From assembly GCF_020511115.1 (NCBI RefSeq), contig NZ_JAJAVH010000007.1, forward strand, positions 1 to 64,000: a stretch of 64,000 nucleotides of DNA, given 5' to 3'. Shown piece after piece: positions 43,092 to 55,148 of this stretch. Each line of letters begins with the position of its first letter. The first letter of the stretch is position 1. The notes below the pieces were generated by a model. That model saw only the letters and a program-made list of their open reading frames with translations, was not told the origin of the DNA and made no database searches. The translations under genes and the position numbers were made by a program. The stretch comes from Luteimonas panaciterrae. Its GTDB lineage: Bacteria > Pseudomonadota > Gammaproteobacteria > Xanthomonadales > Xanthomonadaceae.

Positions 43092-43351
43092 GCGTGCCGG
43101 TATGGGTGGAACAGGCCGCGCCGGGCCTGAGGGTGTGCGAGGCAAGGAAGAGTGAGGGCGCGTATGCCGATACGCAACTGAGCGATGACGTGGCATCGCG
43201 TACCCTCAGGCCCGGCCCTTCGGGTTGCTTGGCAATGGCCGCCAGCCGGCGCCGCGAAGCTTGATCTTGCTTCCGCGAGGCACTGCGCCGCACAACACCA
43301 CCTGACGGCCATTGCCAAGCAACGCGGCCTATTCCACCCATACCGGCACGC
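43092..43351. repeat. Structured 260-bp element with nested inverted repeats (multi-branch junction)
   Basis: Outer arms at 43092-43120 and 43323-43351 are 29 bases each and complementary except for one C-A mismatch. Directly inside the left arm is a 14-bp perfect stem (43121-43134 with 43202-43215). Directly inside the right arm is a 17-bp perfect stem (43225-43241 with 43306-43322). The nine bases between the two inner stems read CCCTTCGGG, itself a 3-bp hairpin. The loops hold more stems: GCGTAT/ATACGC (43160-43175), GCGATG/CATCGC (43182-43199), CGGCGC (43247-43252) with GCGCCG (43285-43290), and inside it a bulged CGCGAAGC/GCTTCCGCG. It may be a miniature mobile element with terminal inverted repeats or a folded RNA. 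It fills the space between trmJ and suhB. Confidence 0.75.
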
Positions 43352-43354
43352 GCT

Positions 43355-43363
43355 TGGTAAACT
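43355..43363 (+). promoter_or_regulatory. Extended -10 promoter of suhB
   Basis: TGGTAAACT is an extended -10 four bases right of the structured element. The leader to the ATG at 43433 would be about 63 bases. Any -35 would lie inside the element. Confidence 0.4.
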
Positions 43364-43432
43364 GCGCGCCCGGCCACCGAGCCGGTTCGCTCTTTTCCTT
43401 CCGATCCCCATCTGCGCCCGGAGCCGTCCGCG

Positions 43433-44260
43433 ATGCAAAAACCTGCTGTCAACGTAATGATCAAGGCGGCGCGCGCCGGCGGCAATGTCCTACTACGGAA
43501 CATGCACCGGCTGGATGCGCTCAACGTGGTTGAGAAGGATCGCATGGACTACGCCAGCGAGGTCGATCGCCTGGCCGAGGCCGAGATCATCAAGGAACTC
43601 AAGCGCGCCAACCCCGAGTACACCATCCTCGGCGAGGAAGGCGGCATCCAGAAGAGCAATCGCGGCCCAAGCCGCTATACCTGGGTGATCGACCCGCTCG
43701 ACGGCACCAGCAACTACCTGCACGGCATCCCGCACTGGTGCGTCTCGATCGCGCTGTGCGAGGGCCCCGACCCGCTGCACGCGGTGATCTTCGACCCGCT
43801 GCGCAACGAACTCTTCACTGCGACCCGCGGCGCCGGCACGCAACTCAACGAACGTCGCGTCCGCGTGTCCGAACGCAAGGACCTGAACGGCGCGATGCTG
43901 ATCACCGGCTTTCCGCCGCGCGAGCGCAAGCGCGTCTCCGCTCATCTCAAATGCGTGGATGCCCTGCTCACCGAAGCGGAAGACATCCGCCGCACGGGCT
44001 CGGCTGCGCTCGATCTTGCCTACGTCGCCTGCGGGCGGAGCGATGGTTATTTCGAAGCTGGCGTACAGCCTTGGGATATTGCCGCCGGCATTCTGCTGGT
44101 GCGTGAGGCCGGTGGGCGCGTTTGTGACTTCCGTGGTTCCAGCACCGGGCCGGTGCATATCGAGAGCGGACCGCGGCAGTTGATCGCCGGCAATGTCAAG
44201 ATTGTTGAGCCGTTGCAGAAGGCGATTGTGTCTTCGGGGTATTTGCAGGCGTTTTCCTGA
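43433..44260 (+). CDS. suhB: Inositol-1-monophosphatase SuhB
   Basis: A 275-residue member of the inositol monophosphatase family. The metal sites are [21 protein letters not shown] and [20 protein letters not shown]. In E. coli SuhB also joins the rRNA antitermination complex. The start [20 protein letters not shown] is typical for the family. It is divergent from trmJ, with the structured element between them. The end is followed by a strong terminator. Confidence 0.95.
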   Translation: MQKPAVNVMIKAARAGGNVLLRNMHRLDALNVVEKDRMDYASEVDRLAEAEIIKELKRANPEYTILGEEGGIQKSNRGPSRYTWVIDPLDGTSNYLHGIPHWCVSIALCEGPDPLHAVIFDPLRNELFTATRGAGTQLNERRVRVSERKDLNGAMLITGFPPRERKRVSAHLKCVDALLTEAEDIRRTGSAALDLAYVACGRSDGYFEAGVQPWDIAAGILLVREAGGRVCDFRGSSTGPVHIESGPRQLIAGNVKIVEPLQKAIVSSGYLQAFS

Positions 44261-44295
44261 CGCTATTAAAAACTGAAGCATTTCGTCTAGAAGCA

Positions 44296-44330
44296 AAAGC
44301 GTTTCGCCCCTTTTGGGCGAAACGCTTTTG
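44296..44330. terminator. Terminator after suhB
   Basis: AAAAGCGTTTCGCCC, loop CTTTT, GGGCGAAACGCTTTT: a 15-bp perfect stem with T-runs on either strand, 35 bases after the suhB stop. It can work in both directions, also for lysR coming from the right. Confidence 0.9.
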
Positions 44331-44358
44331 ATCTTCAAAGACAAGGCAAAGACGCTGG

Positions 44359-44485
44359 ATTCCCGCCTTCGCGGGAATGACGAGCAAAAGCAAAAGCCAA
44401 ATGGATCCCAGCTTTCGCTGGGACGACGGCAAGCGGAAGGCTGGATGACCAGCCATACGGCTGTTAAAAACCCGGCTTCCGCCGG
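44359..44485. repeat. Cluster of three REP-like palindromes
   Basis: Three hairpins stand in a row between suhB and the LysR gene. ATTCCCGC-CTTC-GCGGGAAT is at 44359-44378, TCCCAGC-TTTC-GCTGGGA at 44406-44423 and CCGGC-TTCC-GCCGG at 44472-44485. Each is followed by a related tail: GACGAGCAAAA, GACGACGGCAAG and, after four more bases, GACGAGCAAAAA. The second and third have different stems with compensating changes on both arms, so the folding rather than the exact sequence is kept. Confidence 0.75.
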
Positions 44486-44518
44486 AATGACGAGCAAAAA
44501 CAACAACGACAGCAGCCC

Positions 44519-45430
44519 CTACCCCCTCTCCCACGGCGGCTCATCCCCCAACCTCTCCGCAAGAAAATCCACAAACGCACTCACCCGCCTAGGCACCATC
44601 CGCCGCTGCGGCATCACCGCATAAATCCCTGTCTCCGTGATCGGATACTCCGGAAGTACCGGCTTCAACCGCCCGCTGCGCAGATCCTCGTGCACATGCC
44701 AGTACGAGTGGATCGCGATCCCCAAATCCGCCACCGCCGCATCACGCAATGCTTCGCCGTAATTGCATTCGAAGCGGCCCTGCACCCGCACTTCGATCTC
44801 GCGTCCGTCGTGATCATGCAGGCGCCATAGATCCTGCCGCCCGTCGCGCCCGACCAGCAGGATGCAGTCGTGATCGACGAGATCCGCAGGTGTCTTTGGC
44901 GTCCCACGTTTGCGCAGATATCCTGGAGATGCGCACAACACGCGCCGGTTCGCGGCCAGCCTGCGCGCCACCAGCGTGGAATCATCGAGCGCGCCGATCC
45001 GGATCGCCAGGTCGAAGCCGGAGCCGACCAGATCGGTCACGCGATCGTCCAGATTCAGACTGACCCGCAACGCCGGGTGCAGCGCCAGGAATTCCGGCAG
45101 CAGCGGCGAGATGTACTGCCGCCCGAACGATGCCGAGGCGGTGACCCGCAGCGTCCCCGCCACGGCGGAACCTGCCCGGCGCAGGTTGCCCGCGAGCGCT
45201 TCGAATTCGTCGACGAGGGCGCGCCCCTGCTCCGCCAGCACCAGCCCCTCGGGCGTCGCATGCAGCCGGCGCGTGGTCCGGTGCAACAGACGCGTGCCCA
45301 GATCCTGCTCCAGCCGCTTCAGACGCTGGCTGGCGACCGCCGCCGACAAGTCCAGGCTGCGGGCGGCGGCGCTGATCGAGCCGAGGTCGAGCACGCGCAG
45401 GAACAGGGCGAGGTCGCCGATCCGGTCCAT
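44519..45430 (-). CDS. LysR family transcriptional regulator
   Basis: A 303-residue regulator. The N-terminal winged helix-turn-helix (residues 1-60: LALFLRVLDLGSISAAARSL, SAAVASQRLKRLEQDLGTRL, LLHRTTRRL) is followed by a LysR substrate domain (about 90-295: GTLRVTASASFGRQYISPLLPEFLA, GSGFDLAIRIGALDDSTLVA). The type is that of the large group beside oxidoreductases and exporters in proteobacteria. The ATG at 45428-45430 is chosen from the family; the frame is open upstream. It is divergent from an MFS exporter gene, with 96 bases between starts, and probably controls it. Confidence 0.92.
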   Translation of the reverse strand: MDRIGDLALFLRVLDLGSISAAARSLDLSAAVASQRLKRLEQDLGTRLLHRTTRRLHATPEGLVLAEQGRALVDEFEALAGNLRRAGSAVAGTLRVTASASFGRQYISPLLPEFLALHPALRVSLNLDDRVTDLVGSGFDLAIRIGALDDSTLVARRLAANRRVLCASPGYLRKRGTPKTPADLVDHDCILLVGRDGRQDLWRLHDHDGREIEVRVQGRFECNYGEALRDAAVADLGIAIHSYWHVHEDLRSGRLKPVLPEYPITETGIYAVMPQRRMVPRRVSAFVDFLAERLGDEPPWERG

Positions 45431-45449
45431 TTTCAATATTTCATTGAAA
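45431..45449. promoter_or_regulatory. LysR-type operator at the regulator's start codon
   Basis: TTTCAAT, spacer ATTTC, ATTGAAA: a 7-bp perfect inverted repeat with the T-N11-A spacing of LysR sites. It touches the regulator's ATG and lies downstream of its likely -10, which suggests autorepression. Confidence 0.6.
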
Positions 45450-45452
45450 GTG

Positions 45453-45458
45453 ATTCTA
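45453..45458 (-). promoter_or_regulatory. -10 box of the LysR gene
   Basis: TAGAAT on the minus strand, 22 bases before the ATG. The transcript would start around 45446, inside the inverted repeat. Confidence 0.45.
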
Positions 45459-45526
45459 CATTCTTCCTGTTTTTGCGAATGATGCAAGCCCCTACCGTGT
45501 GCGTCTCCCCATCCGGATCTGACGCC

Positions 45527-46759
45527 ATGACCACCGCCTCTCCCGCCAGCTCGCGCATGCCGGTTGCGCTCTACGCGCTGACCGCCGGCTCGTTCGGGAT
45601 CGGATGCGCCGAGTTCGTGATGATGGGCCTGCTGCTGCAGGTGGCGACCGACCTGCACATCTCGATCGCCTCGGCCGGTCTTCTGATCTCGATCTACGCC
45701 CTCGGCGTGTTCGTCGGCGCGCCGGTGCTGACCATCGCCAGCCGGCGCATGCCGCGCAAGGCCGTGCTGATCGCGCTGATGGCGATCTACGCGGTCGGCA
45801 ACCTCGCCTGCGCGGTCGCGCCGAACTACGAAATGCTGATGATCGCCCGCGTGATCACCTCGCTCACCCACGGCACCTTCTTCGGTGTCGGCGCGGTGGT
45901 GGCGACCAGCCTCGTCGCCGAGGACCGCAAGGCCTCGGCGATCTCGATCATGTTCTCCGGCCTCACGCTGGCCACGCTGCTCGGCATGCCGGCCGGCGCT
46001 TGGCTCGGCCTGCATTTCGGCTGGCGTTCGACCTTCTGGGCGATGACGCTGATCGGCATTGCCTCGATGGCGACCATCGCGTTGTGGGTGCCGCGCAGCC
46101 GCGAGGCGATGGCGCCAGCACCGCTGCGCGAGGAGCTGCGCGCGATCGCCAAGCCACAGGTGCTGCTGGGCCTGCTGATGACGATGCTCGGCTTCGCCGG
46201 CGTGTTCGTGGTGATCACCTACGTGCAGCCGCTGCTGACCCGCATGGCCGGGTTCGCGGAGAGCGCGGTGTCGCCGATCCTGCTGATGTTCGGCGGCGGC
46301 ATGATCATCGGCAATCTGCTGGGCGGGCGTCTGGCCGATCGGAAGCCGGTTCCGGCATTGGTCGGCACGTTGCTGGCGCTGGCGGTCGTGCTCGGCGTCA
46401 TGAGTTTCACTCTGCACAGCAAGATCGCCATCATCGTTTTCGTCGGACTGCTCGGCATCGCCGCATTCGCCACCGTCTCGCCGCTGCAATTGCGCGTGCT
46501 GCGCAAGGCTGAAGGTGTCGGCCAGAACCTCGCCTCCAGCTTCAACATCGCCTTCTTCAATCTCGGCAACGCGCTCGGCGCCTGGCTTGGCGGGGTGGTC
46601 ATCGATCACGGTCCTGGTCTGAGCGCGGTGACCTGGGTGGCGGCATTGGTGACGTTGTCGGGGCTGCTCGTCGCGCTGTGGAGCCTCTATCTGGATCGCA
46701 CACCTTCAGCTGAGCCGATCGAGGCCGGCATGGCCACATGCGATTCGACCGCATCGTGA
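45527..46759 (+). CDS. MFS drug/sugar exporter (AraJ-like)
   Basis: A 410-residue major facilitator with twelve helices. It opens with SSRMPVALYALTAGSFGIGCAEFVMMGLL, a pattern typical of the AraJ/YdhP group; SRRMPRKAVLIALMAIYAVGN holds the loop 2-3 motif; GTFFGVGAVVATSLVAEDRKASA and GVFVVITYVQPLL follow. It exports small molecules by proton antiport; the substrate is unknown. The ATG at 45527 gives this start; an in-frame ATG at 45482 is an alternative. The gene is divergent from the LysR regulator. Confidence 0.9.
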   Translation: MTTASPASSRMPVALYALTAGSFGIGCAEFVMMGLLLQVATDLHISIASAGLLISIYALGVFVGAPVLTIASRRMPRKAVLIALMAIYAVGNLACAVAPNYEMLMIARVITSLTHGTFFGVGAVVATSLVAEDRKASAISIMFSGLTLATLLGMPAGAWLGLHFGWRSTFWAMTLIGIASMATIALWVPRSREAMAPAPLREELRAIAKPQVLLGLLMTMLGFAGVFVVITYVQPLLTRMAGFAESAVSPILLMFGGGMIIGNLLGGRLADRKPVPALVGTLLALAVVLGVMSFTLHSKIAIIVFVGLLGIAAFATVSPLQLRVLRKAEGVGQNLASSFNIAFFNLGNALGAWLGGVVIDHGPGLSAVTWVAALVTLSGLLVALWSLYLDRTPSAEPIEAGMATCDSTAS

Positions 46760-46781
46760 TTGCGAAACCGTTCTCGATTTT

Positions 46782-46858
46782 TCACATCGTTCCATCGGTC
46801 CCTCACATCGTTCTACAACCAACGTATTGAAATGAAGGTGCATCGAACGTAGTTCGAT
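46782..46858 (+). promoter_or_regulatory. Operator-like repeats upstream of the SDR gene
   Basis: TCACATCGTTC occurs at 46782-46792 and again at 46803-46813, a period of 21 bases, or two turns of DNA. Further down, ATCGAAC-GTA-GTTCGAT at 46842-46858 is a 7-bp perfect inverted repeat. The SDR start follows at 46891. Confidence 0.5.
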
Positions 46859-46890
46859 ACTCGCCCCTTTCCACATCATCGAATCCCCTC

Positions 46891-47685
46891 ATGAACACTC
46901 CCCTCTCCGGCTGGACTTCCGTCGTCACCGGCTCCACCGCGGGCATCGGCTACGCGATCGCGGAAGAACTCGCGCGCGCCGGCGCGTCGGTGGTCGTCAA
47001 CGGCCGCACCGCCGAACGTGTCGATGCCGCCGTGCAATCGCTCTCGAAGGCCGTGCCCGGCGCACAGTTGCGTGGCGTGGCCGCTGATCTCTCCACCGTC
47101 GCGGGCGCCGCGGCCTTCCTCAAGGAAGTGCCGCAGACCGACATCCTCATCAACAACCTCGGCATCTTCGTACCGACCGCATTCCATGACATCGACGACG
47201 AGGAATGGAACCGCCTCTGGGAAGCCAACGTGATGAGCGGCGTGCGACTCTCACGCCACTATTTCAAGGGCATGCTGGAGCGCAATCGCGGCCGCGTGGT
47301 GTTCATCTCCAGCGAATCCGGGCTGCAGATCCCCGCTGAAATGATCCACTACGGCGTGACCAAGACCGCGCAGATCGCCCTCGCCCGCGGCATGGCTCAA
47401 CTGACCGCAGGCACAGAAGTCACGGTCAATTCCGTGCTGGCCGGTCCGACCAGTTCGGAAGGCGTCGGCGTGTTCGTGAAACAACTCGCCGAGCAGCAAG
47501 GCGTCAGCACCGAAGCCTTCGAGAAGGAATTCTTCAAGAGCGTGCGTCCGACCTCGCTGCTGCAACGCTTCGCCGAACCGGCCGAGATCGCGCGCGTGGT
47601 CGCGTTCGTCGCGAGCCCCGCCGCCTCGGTCGTCAATGGTGCCGCCATCCGCGCCGAAGGCGGGCTGGTCGTCTCCGCATTCTGA
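46891..47685 (+). CDS. Short-chain dehydrogenase/reductase
   Basis: A 264-residue SDR with the nucleotide-binding TGSTAGIG at 13-20, NNLG, SSESG and the catalytic pair Tyr154/Lys158 in YGVTK. An NADP preference is hinted at by the NGRTAERV stretch after the second strand. Substrates cannot be told. AKR and PhzF genes follow on the same strand after 51 and 147 bases. It could belong to the LysR regulon, by position. Confidence 0.9.
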   Translation: MNTPLSGWTSVVTGSTAGIGYAIAEELARAGASVVVNGRTAERVDAAVQSLSKAVPGAQLRGVAADLSTVAGAAAFLKEVPQTDILINNLGIFVPTAFHDIDDEEWNRLWEANVMSGVRLSRHYFKGMLERNRGRVVFISSESGLQIPAEMIHYGVTKTAQIALARGMAQLTAGTEVTVNSVLAGPTSSEGVGVFVKQLAEQQGVSTEAFEKEFFKSVRPTSLLQRFAEPAEIARVVAFVASPAASVVNGAAIRAEGGLVVSAF

Positions 47686-47736
47686 TTTCCCACTACACCG
47701 ACGATGTCATCGCCGGCCTGAAAGGCAACACCTCCC

Positions 47737-48792
47737 ATGGAATATCGTTTTCTCGGCAATTCCGGCCTGAAAGTACCGGCTCTCGGTTTCGGCGTCGGCA
47801 CCTTCGGCGGCAAGGGCCCCTTGTTCAGCGCCTGGGGTAATAGCGATGTCAACGATGCGACGCGGCTGATCGATGTCGCGCTCGATGCCGGCGTGAATCT
47901 CTTCGACACCGCTGATGTGTATTCCGACGGCGCGTCCGAGGAAATCCTCGGCGCGGCGATCAAGGGCCGGCGCGATCACGTGCTGCTGTCGAGCAAGGTC
48001 ACGTTGCGTCTTGGCGACGGGCCGAACGATATCGGCGCTTCGCGCCATCACCTGATCACCGCCATCAACAATTCGCTGCGACGTCTCGGCACGGATTATC
48101 TCGATCTCTTGCAGCTGCATCACTTCGACGCCAGGACGCCGATCGAGGAAACGCTGTCCGTGCTCGACGATCTGGTCCGCGCGGGCAAGCTGCGCTACGT
48201 CGGTGCGTCGAATTTTTCGGGATGGCAGCTGATGAAATCGCTGGCCGCTTCCGAACGTCATGATCGCGCGCGCTATGTCGCCCATCAGGTCTACTACTCG
48301 CTGATCGGCCGCGACTACGAATGGGAACTCATGCCGCTGGCGCTCGACCAGGGCGTGGGCGCGGTGGTGTGGAGCCCGCTCGGATGGGGCCGCCTCACCG
48401 GCAAGATCCGCCGCGGACAGCCTTGGCCGGAAGGTAGTCGTCTGCACGACACCGCCGCGTTCGCGCCGCCGGTGGACGAGGAGCGCCTGTATCGCGTGGT
48501 CGATGCGCTCGATGCGATCGCCGCCGAAACGGGGAAGACCATCCCGCAGATCGCGTTGAATTGGCTGCTGCAACGTCCGAGCGTATCGACCGTGCTGATC
48601 GGCGCGCGCAACGAAACACAGCTGCGTGACAATCTCGGTGCCGTCGGCTGGCAATTGAGCGCCGAACAGATCGCCAGGCTCGATGCCGCCAGCGCCGTGA
48701 CGCCGCCGTATCCCTACTATCCCTACTGGAACGGGATGTTCAGCGAGCGCACTCCACCTCCTGTCGCCTTTCCCGCCACCGCCTCGACATGA
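47737..48792 (+). CDS. Aldo/keto reductase
   Basis: A 351-residue NADPH-dependent reductase. The catalytic residues are Asp57 and Tyr62 (LFDTADVYSDGASEEILGAA), Lys87 (LLSSKVTL) and a His in LLQLHHFDARTP. The C-terminal NADPH site has NWLLQRPSVSTVLIGARNETQL. This is the YakC/Tas-like group acting on aldehydes and ketones. The C-terminus has a short extra proline-rich tail (TPPPVAFPATAS). It is in the run SDR-AKR-PhzF-quinone reductase. Confidence 0.9.
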   Translation: MEYRFLGNSGLKVPALGFGVGTFGGKGPLFSAWGNSDVNDATRLIDVALDAGVNLFDTADVYSDGASEEILGAAIKGRRDHVLLSSKVTLRLGDGPNDIGASRHHLITAINNSLRRLGTDYLDLLQLHHFDARTPIEETLSVLDDLVRAGKLRYVGASNFSGWQLMKSLAASERHDRARYVAHQVYYSLIGRDYEWELMPLALDQGVGAVVWSPLGWGRLTGKIRRGQPWPEGSRLHDTAAFAPPVDEERLYRVVDALDAIAAETGKTIPQIALNWLLQRPSVSTVLIGARNETQLRDNLGAVGWQLSAEQIARLDAASAVTPPYPYYPYWNGMFSERTPPPVAFPATAST

Positions 48793-48804
48793 ACCGATTC
48801 GCAC

Positions 48805-48835
48805 GTCGACATTCGATGAGGCATCGAATGTCGAC
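48805..48835. promoter_or_regulatory. Perfect 14-bp inverted repeat between AKR and PhzF genes
   Basis: GTCGACATTCGATG, loop AGG, CATCGAATGTCGAC. There is no T-tract after it. It shares the ATTCGAT/ATCGAAT core with the palindrome at 46842. It may be a terminator of the AKR gene or a binding site. Confidence 0.55.
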
Positions 48836-48854
48836 ATCGCTCTGTTCCGGAAAG

Positions 48855-48869
48855 GTGGGATTTTCCCAC
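48855..48869. promoter_or_regulatory. Short palindrome ahead of the PhzF gene
   Basis: GTGGGA, spacer TTT, TCCCAC. It lies about 14 bases before TAGTCT, a possible weak -10 for the PhzF gene. Confidence 0.3.
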
Positions 48870-48939
48870 GCGACATGTGCGTTAGTCTGCGTGACGATCC
48901 TGGGCTCCCCTCGCCCTTGTCCGACTGCAAGGTAAAAAC

Positions 48940-49821
48940 ATGACTACCGGTACGCTGCACCGCTATTCGGCATTTTCCGACGATCCCACAGGCGGCAATC
49001 CCGCGGGCGTCTGGATCGGCGATGCCTTTCCCGACACCGACACCATGCAGCGAATCGCCGCCGACATCGGCTATTCCGAAACCGCCTTCGTCGTTCCCGC
49101 TCGCGGCAAGGAGCGCAAGGTTCTCTACTACAGTCCGGAAGCTGAAGTTCCCTTCTGTGGACATGCCACTATCGCCACAGGCGTGGTGCTGGGCACGACG
49201 GAAGGCGACGGCGTCTATCGTCTCGCCACCTCGGTAGGCGAAGTACCCGTCTCGGTGCAAATGCAAGGCGAGATTCGCAAGGCGGCGCTCACTTCGATCA
49301 CGCCCAGGCAGGCCGAAGCTCCGCCCACGCTCGTCGATGCCGCTCTGTCGGCGCTCGGTTGGCGACACGATGATTTGGATGCGTCGATTCCTCCCATCAA
49401 GGCTTTCGCCGGTGCATGGCATCTGGTCCTAGCCGTCACCGAACGTGCTCGCCTCGACGATCTGAACTACGACTTCGATCGCCTCAAGCGTCTGATGCTC
49501 GCTGAAGATCTGACGACGCTGCAACTGATCTGGCGCGAACGGCAGGGTGTCTTCCATGCACGCAACCCGTTCCCTGTCGGCGGCGTCGTGGAAGATCCCG
49601 CGACAGGCGCGGCCGCCGCCGCGCTCGGCGGCTATCTTCGCGATGCGGGGCTGCTGCCGACACCGACTACGATCCTGATCCGCCAGGGAGAAGCCATGGG
49701 ACGTCCGAGTCGTTTGAATGTGGAAATTCCCGCAAGCGGCGGCATCGTCGTCAGCGGCACCGCCGTGGCGATTCCGACACCGCTCGCATCCCCCAACACC
49801 CCGGACACCGTCAAGCCATGA
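48940..49821 (+). CDS. PhzF-family isomerase-like protein
   Basis: A 293-residue protein of the PhzF/YddE fold. Signature parts are YSAFSDDPTGGNPAGVWIGD near the start, with IGYSETAFV carrying the catalytic Glu (about residue 46), FCGHATIATGVVLG, and VEDPATGAAAAALGGYL in the second half. Members isomerise small metabolites; phenazine synthesis is not implied as no other phz gene is near. AAGGT lies 7 bases before the ATG. The stop overlaps the next start by four bases (ATGA). Confidence 0.88.
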   Translation: MTTGTLHRYSAFSDDPTGGNPAGVWIGDAFPDTDTMQRIAADIGYSETAFVVPARGKERKVLYYSPEAEVPFCGHATIATGVVLGTTEGDGVYRLATSVGEVPVSVQMQGEIRKAALTSITPRQAEAPPTLVDAALSALGWRHDDLDASIPPIKAFAGAWHLVLAVTERARLDDLNYDFDRLKRLMLAEDLTTLQLIWRERQGVFHARNPFPVGGVVEDPATGAAAAALGGYLRDAGLLPTPTTILIRQGEAMGRPSRLNVEIPASGGIVVSGTAVAIPTPLASPNTPDTVKP

Positions 49822-50906
49822 AAGCCGTTGCCCTCACGCGTTACCTGCCGATCGACGATCCGCAGTCCCTGTTCGACGTCGAACTTCCGAAGCCCGAAGC
49901 TACCGGACACGATCTGCTGGTGCGCGTGGAAGCGATCTCCGTGAATCCGGTCGACACCAAGGTGCGCTCGCCCAAGCCGCAGGAGGAGAGCGAACCGAAA
50001 GTCCTGGGTTACGACGCCGCGGGTGTGGTCGAGGCGGTCGGGCCTCGCGTCACGCTGTTCAAGCCGGGCGATGCGGTGTTCTACGCTGGCGACATCACGC
50101 GTCCGGGCAGCAATGCGCAGTACCAGCTCGTCGACGAGCGGATCGTCGGGCTGAAGCCGGAATCCCTCGACTTCGTGCAGGCCGCCGCGATTCCACTCAC
50201 CGCGATCACGGCGTGGGAACTGTTGTTCCAGCGCCTGCCTTTCAGCATCGACAGCGGCGGATACGAGAAGACGCTGCTGATCATCGGCGGCGCCGGCGGC
50301 GTAGGTTCGATCGCGATCCAGTTGGCCAAGCTGGCGAGCTTCACCGTGATCGCCACCGCATCGCGGCCGGAAACGGTGGCGTGGTGCAAGTCGCTGGGCG
50401 CCGATCATGTGATCGACCATCGTCAGCCGTTGGCACCGCAGCTGAAAGCATGTGACTTCGAACAGATCGACGCCGCGCTCAATCTTGCCGATACCGACCG
50501 CTATTGGGAAACGCTGGGTGAATTGCTGGCGCCGCAAGGCCATGTCGGCCTGATCGTGGAACCGCGCGGCGCGCTCAATATCGGCGGTTCGTACAAGTCG
50601 AAATGCATCGGCATCCACTGGGAGACGATGTTCGGGCGCTCACGCTTCCAGACGGATGACATGATCGAACAGCATCGCCTGCTCAATCAGGTCGCCGCAC
50701 TGATCGATGATGGCCACCTGCGCGGAACGCATACCGAAACACTGGGCACGATCAATGCCGCCAATTTGCGCGAGGCGCATCGGAGGCTGGAATCGGGCAC
50801 CACGATCGGCAAACTGGTGTTGGCCGGTTGGGGGAGTGAAGGCTTCGCCTCGCTCGCTCTTTTTCGTGCATCCCAAGGCTCGTCATTCCCGCGAAGGCGG
50901 GAATGA
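49818..50906 (+). CDS. Zinc-type alcohol dehydrogenase-like quinone oxidoreductase
   Basis: A 362-residue MDR-family protein. It begins MKAVALTRYLPIDDPQSLFD, then VEAISVNPVDTKVRSP, LGYDAAGVVEAVG, the Rossmann stretch LLIIGGAGGVGSIAIQLAKL, and KCIGIHWETMFGRS. It lacks zinc-binding cysteines despite the family name. It would reduce quinones or enones with NADPH. The natural C-terminus should be near GTTIGKLVLAGW. Here the frame runs about 25 residues further into a REP-like palindrome, and the TGA stop (50904-50906) is part of that palindrome. Translation is coupled to the PhzF gene. Confidence 0.88.
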   Translation: MKAVALTRYLPIDDPQSLFDVELPKPEATGHDLLVRVEAISVNPVDTKVRSPKPQEESEPKVLGYDAAGVVEAVGPRVTLFKPGDAVFYAGDITRPGSNAQYQLVDERIVGLKPESLDFVQAAAIPLTAITAWELLFQRLPFSIDSGGYEKTLLIIGGAGGVGSIAIQLAKLASFTVIATASRPETVAWCKSLGADHVIDHRQPLAPQLKACDFEQIDAALNLADTDRYWETLGELLAPQGHVGLIVEPRGALNIGGSYKSKCIGIHWETMFGRSRFQTDDMIEQHRLLNQVAALIDDGHLRGTHTETLGTINAANLREAHRRLESGTTIGKLVLAGWGSEGFASLALFRASQGSSFPRRRE

Positions 50907-50911
50907 CGAGC
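50878..50911. repeat. REP-like palindrome, longest copy
   Basis: GCTCGTCATTCCCGC, loop GAAG, GCGGGAATGACGAGC: 15-bp perfect arms. The stop codon of the quinone reductase gene lies in its right arm. Confidence 0.9.
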
Positions 50912-50923
50912 GAAAAAAGCGCC

Positions 50924-55148
<4,225 letters not shown>

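Noticed and set aside
42739-43545. Minus-strand open frame extending upstream of trmJ through the structured element
   Set aside because: It is in a different frame from trmJ over the gene itself, and its product has no family features; it only reflects the stop-free repeats.
48940-49821. Phenazine biosynthesis role for the PhzF-like gene
   Set aside because: No other phz gene lies nearby, and the PhzF fold is widespread outside phenazine pathways.
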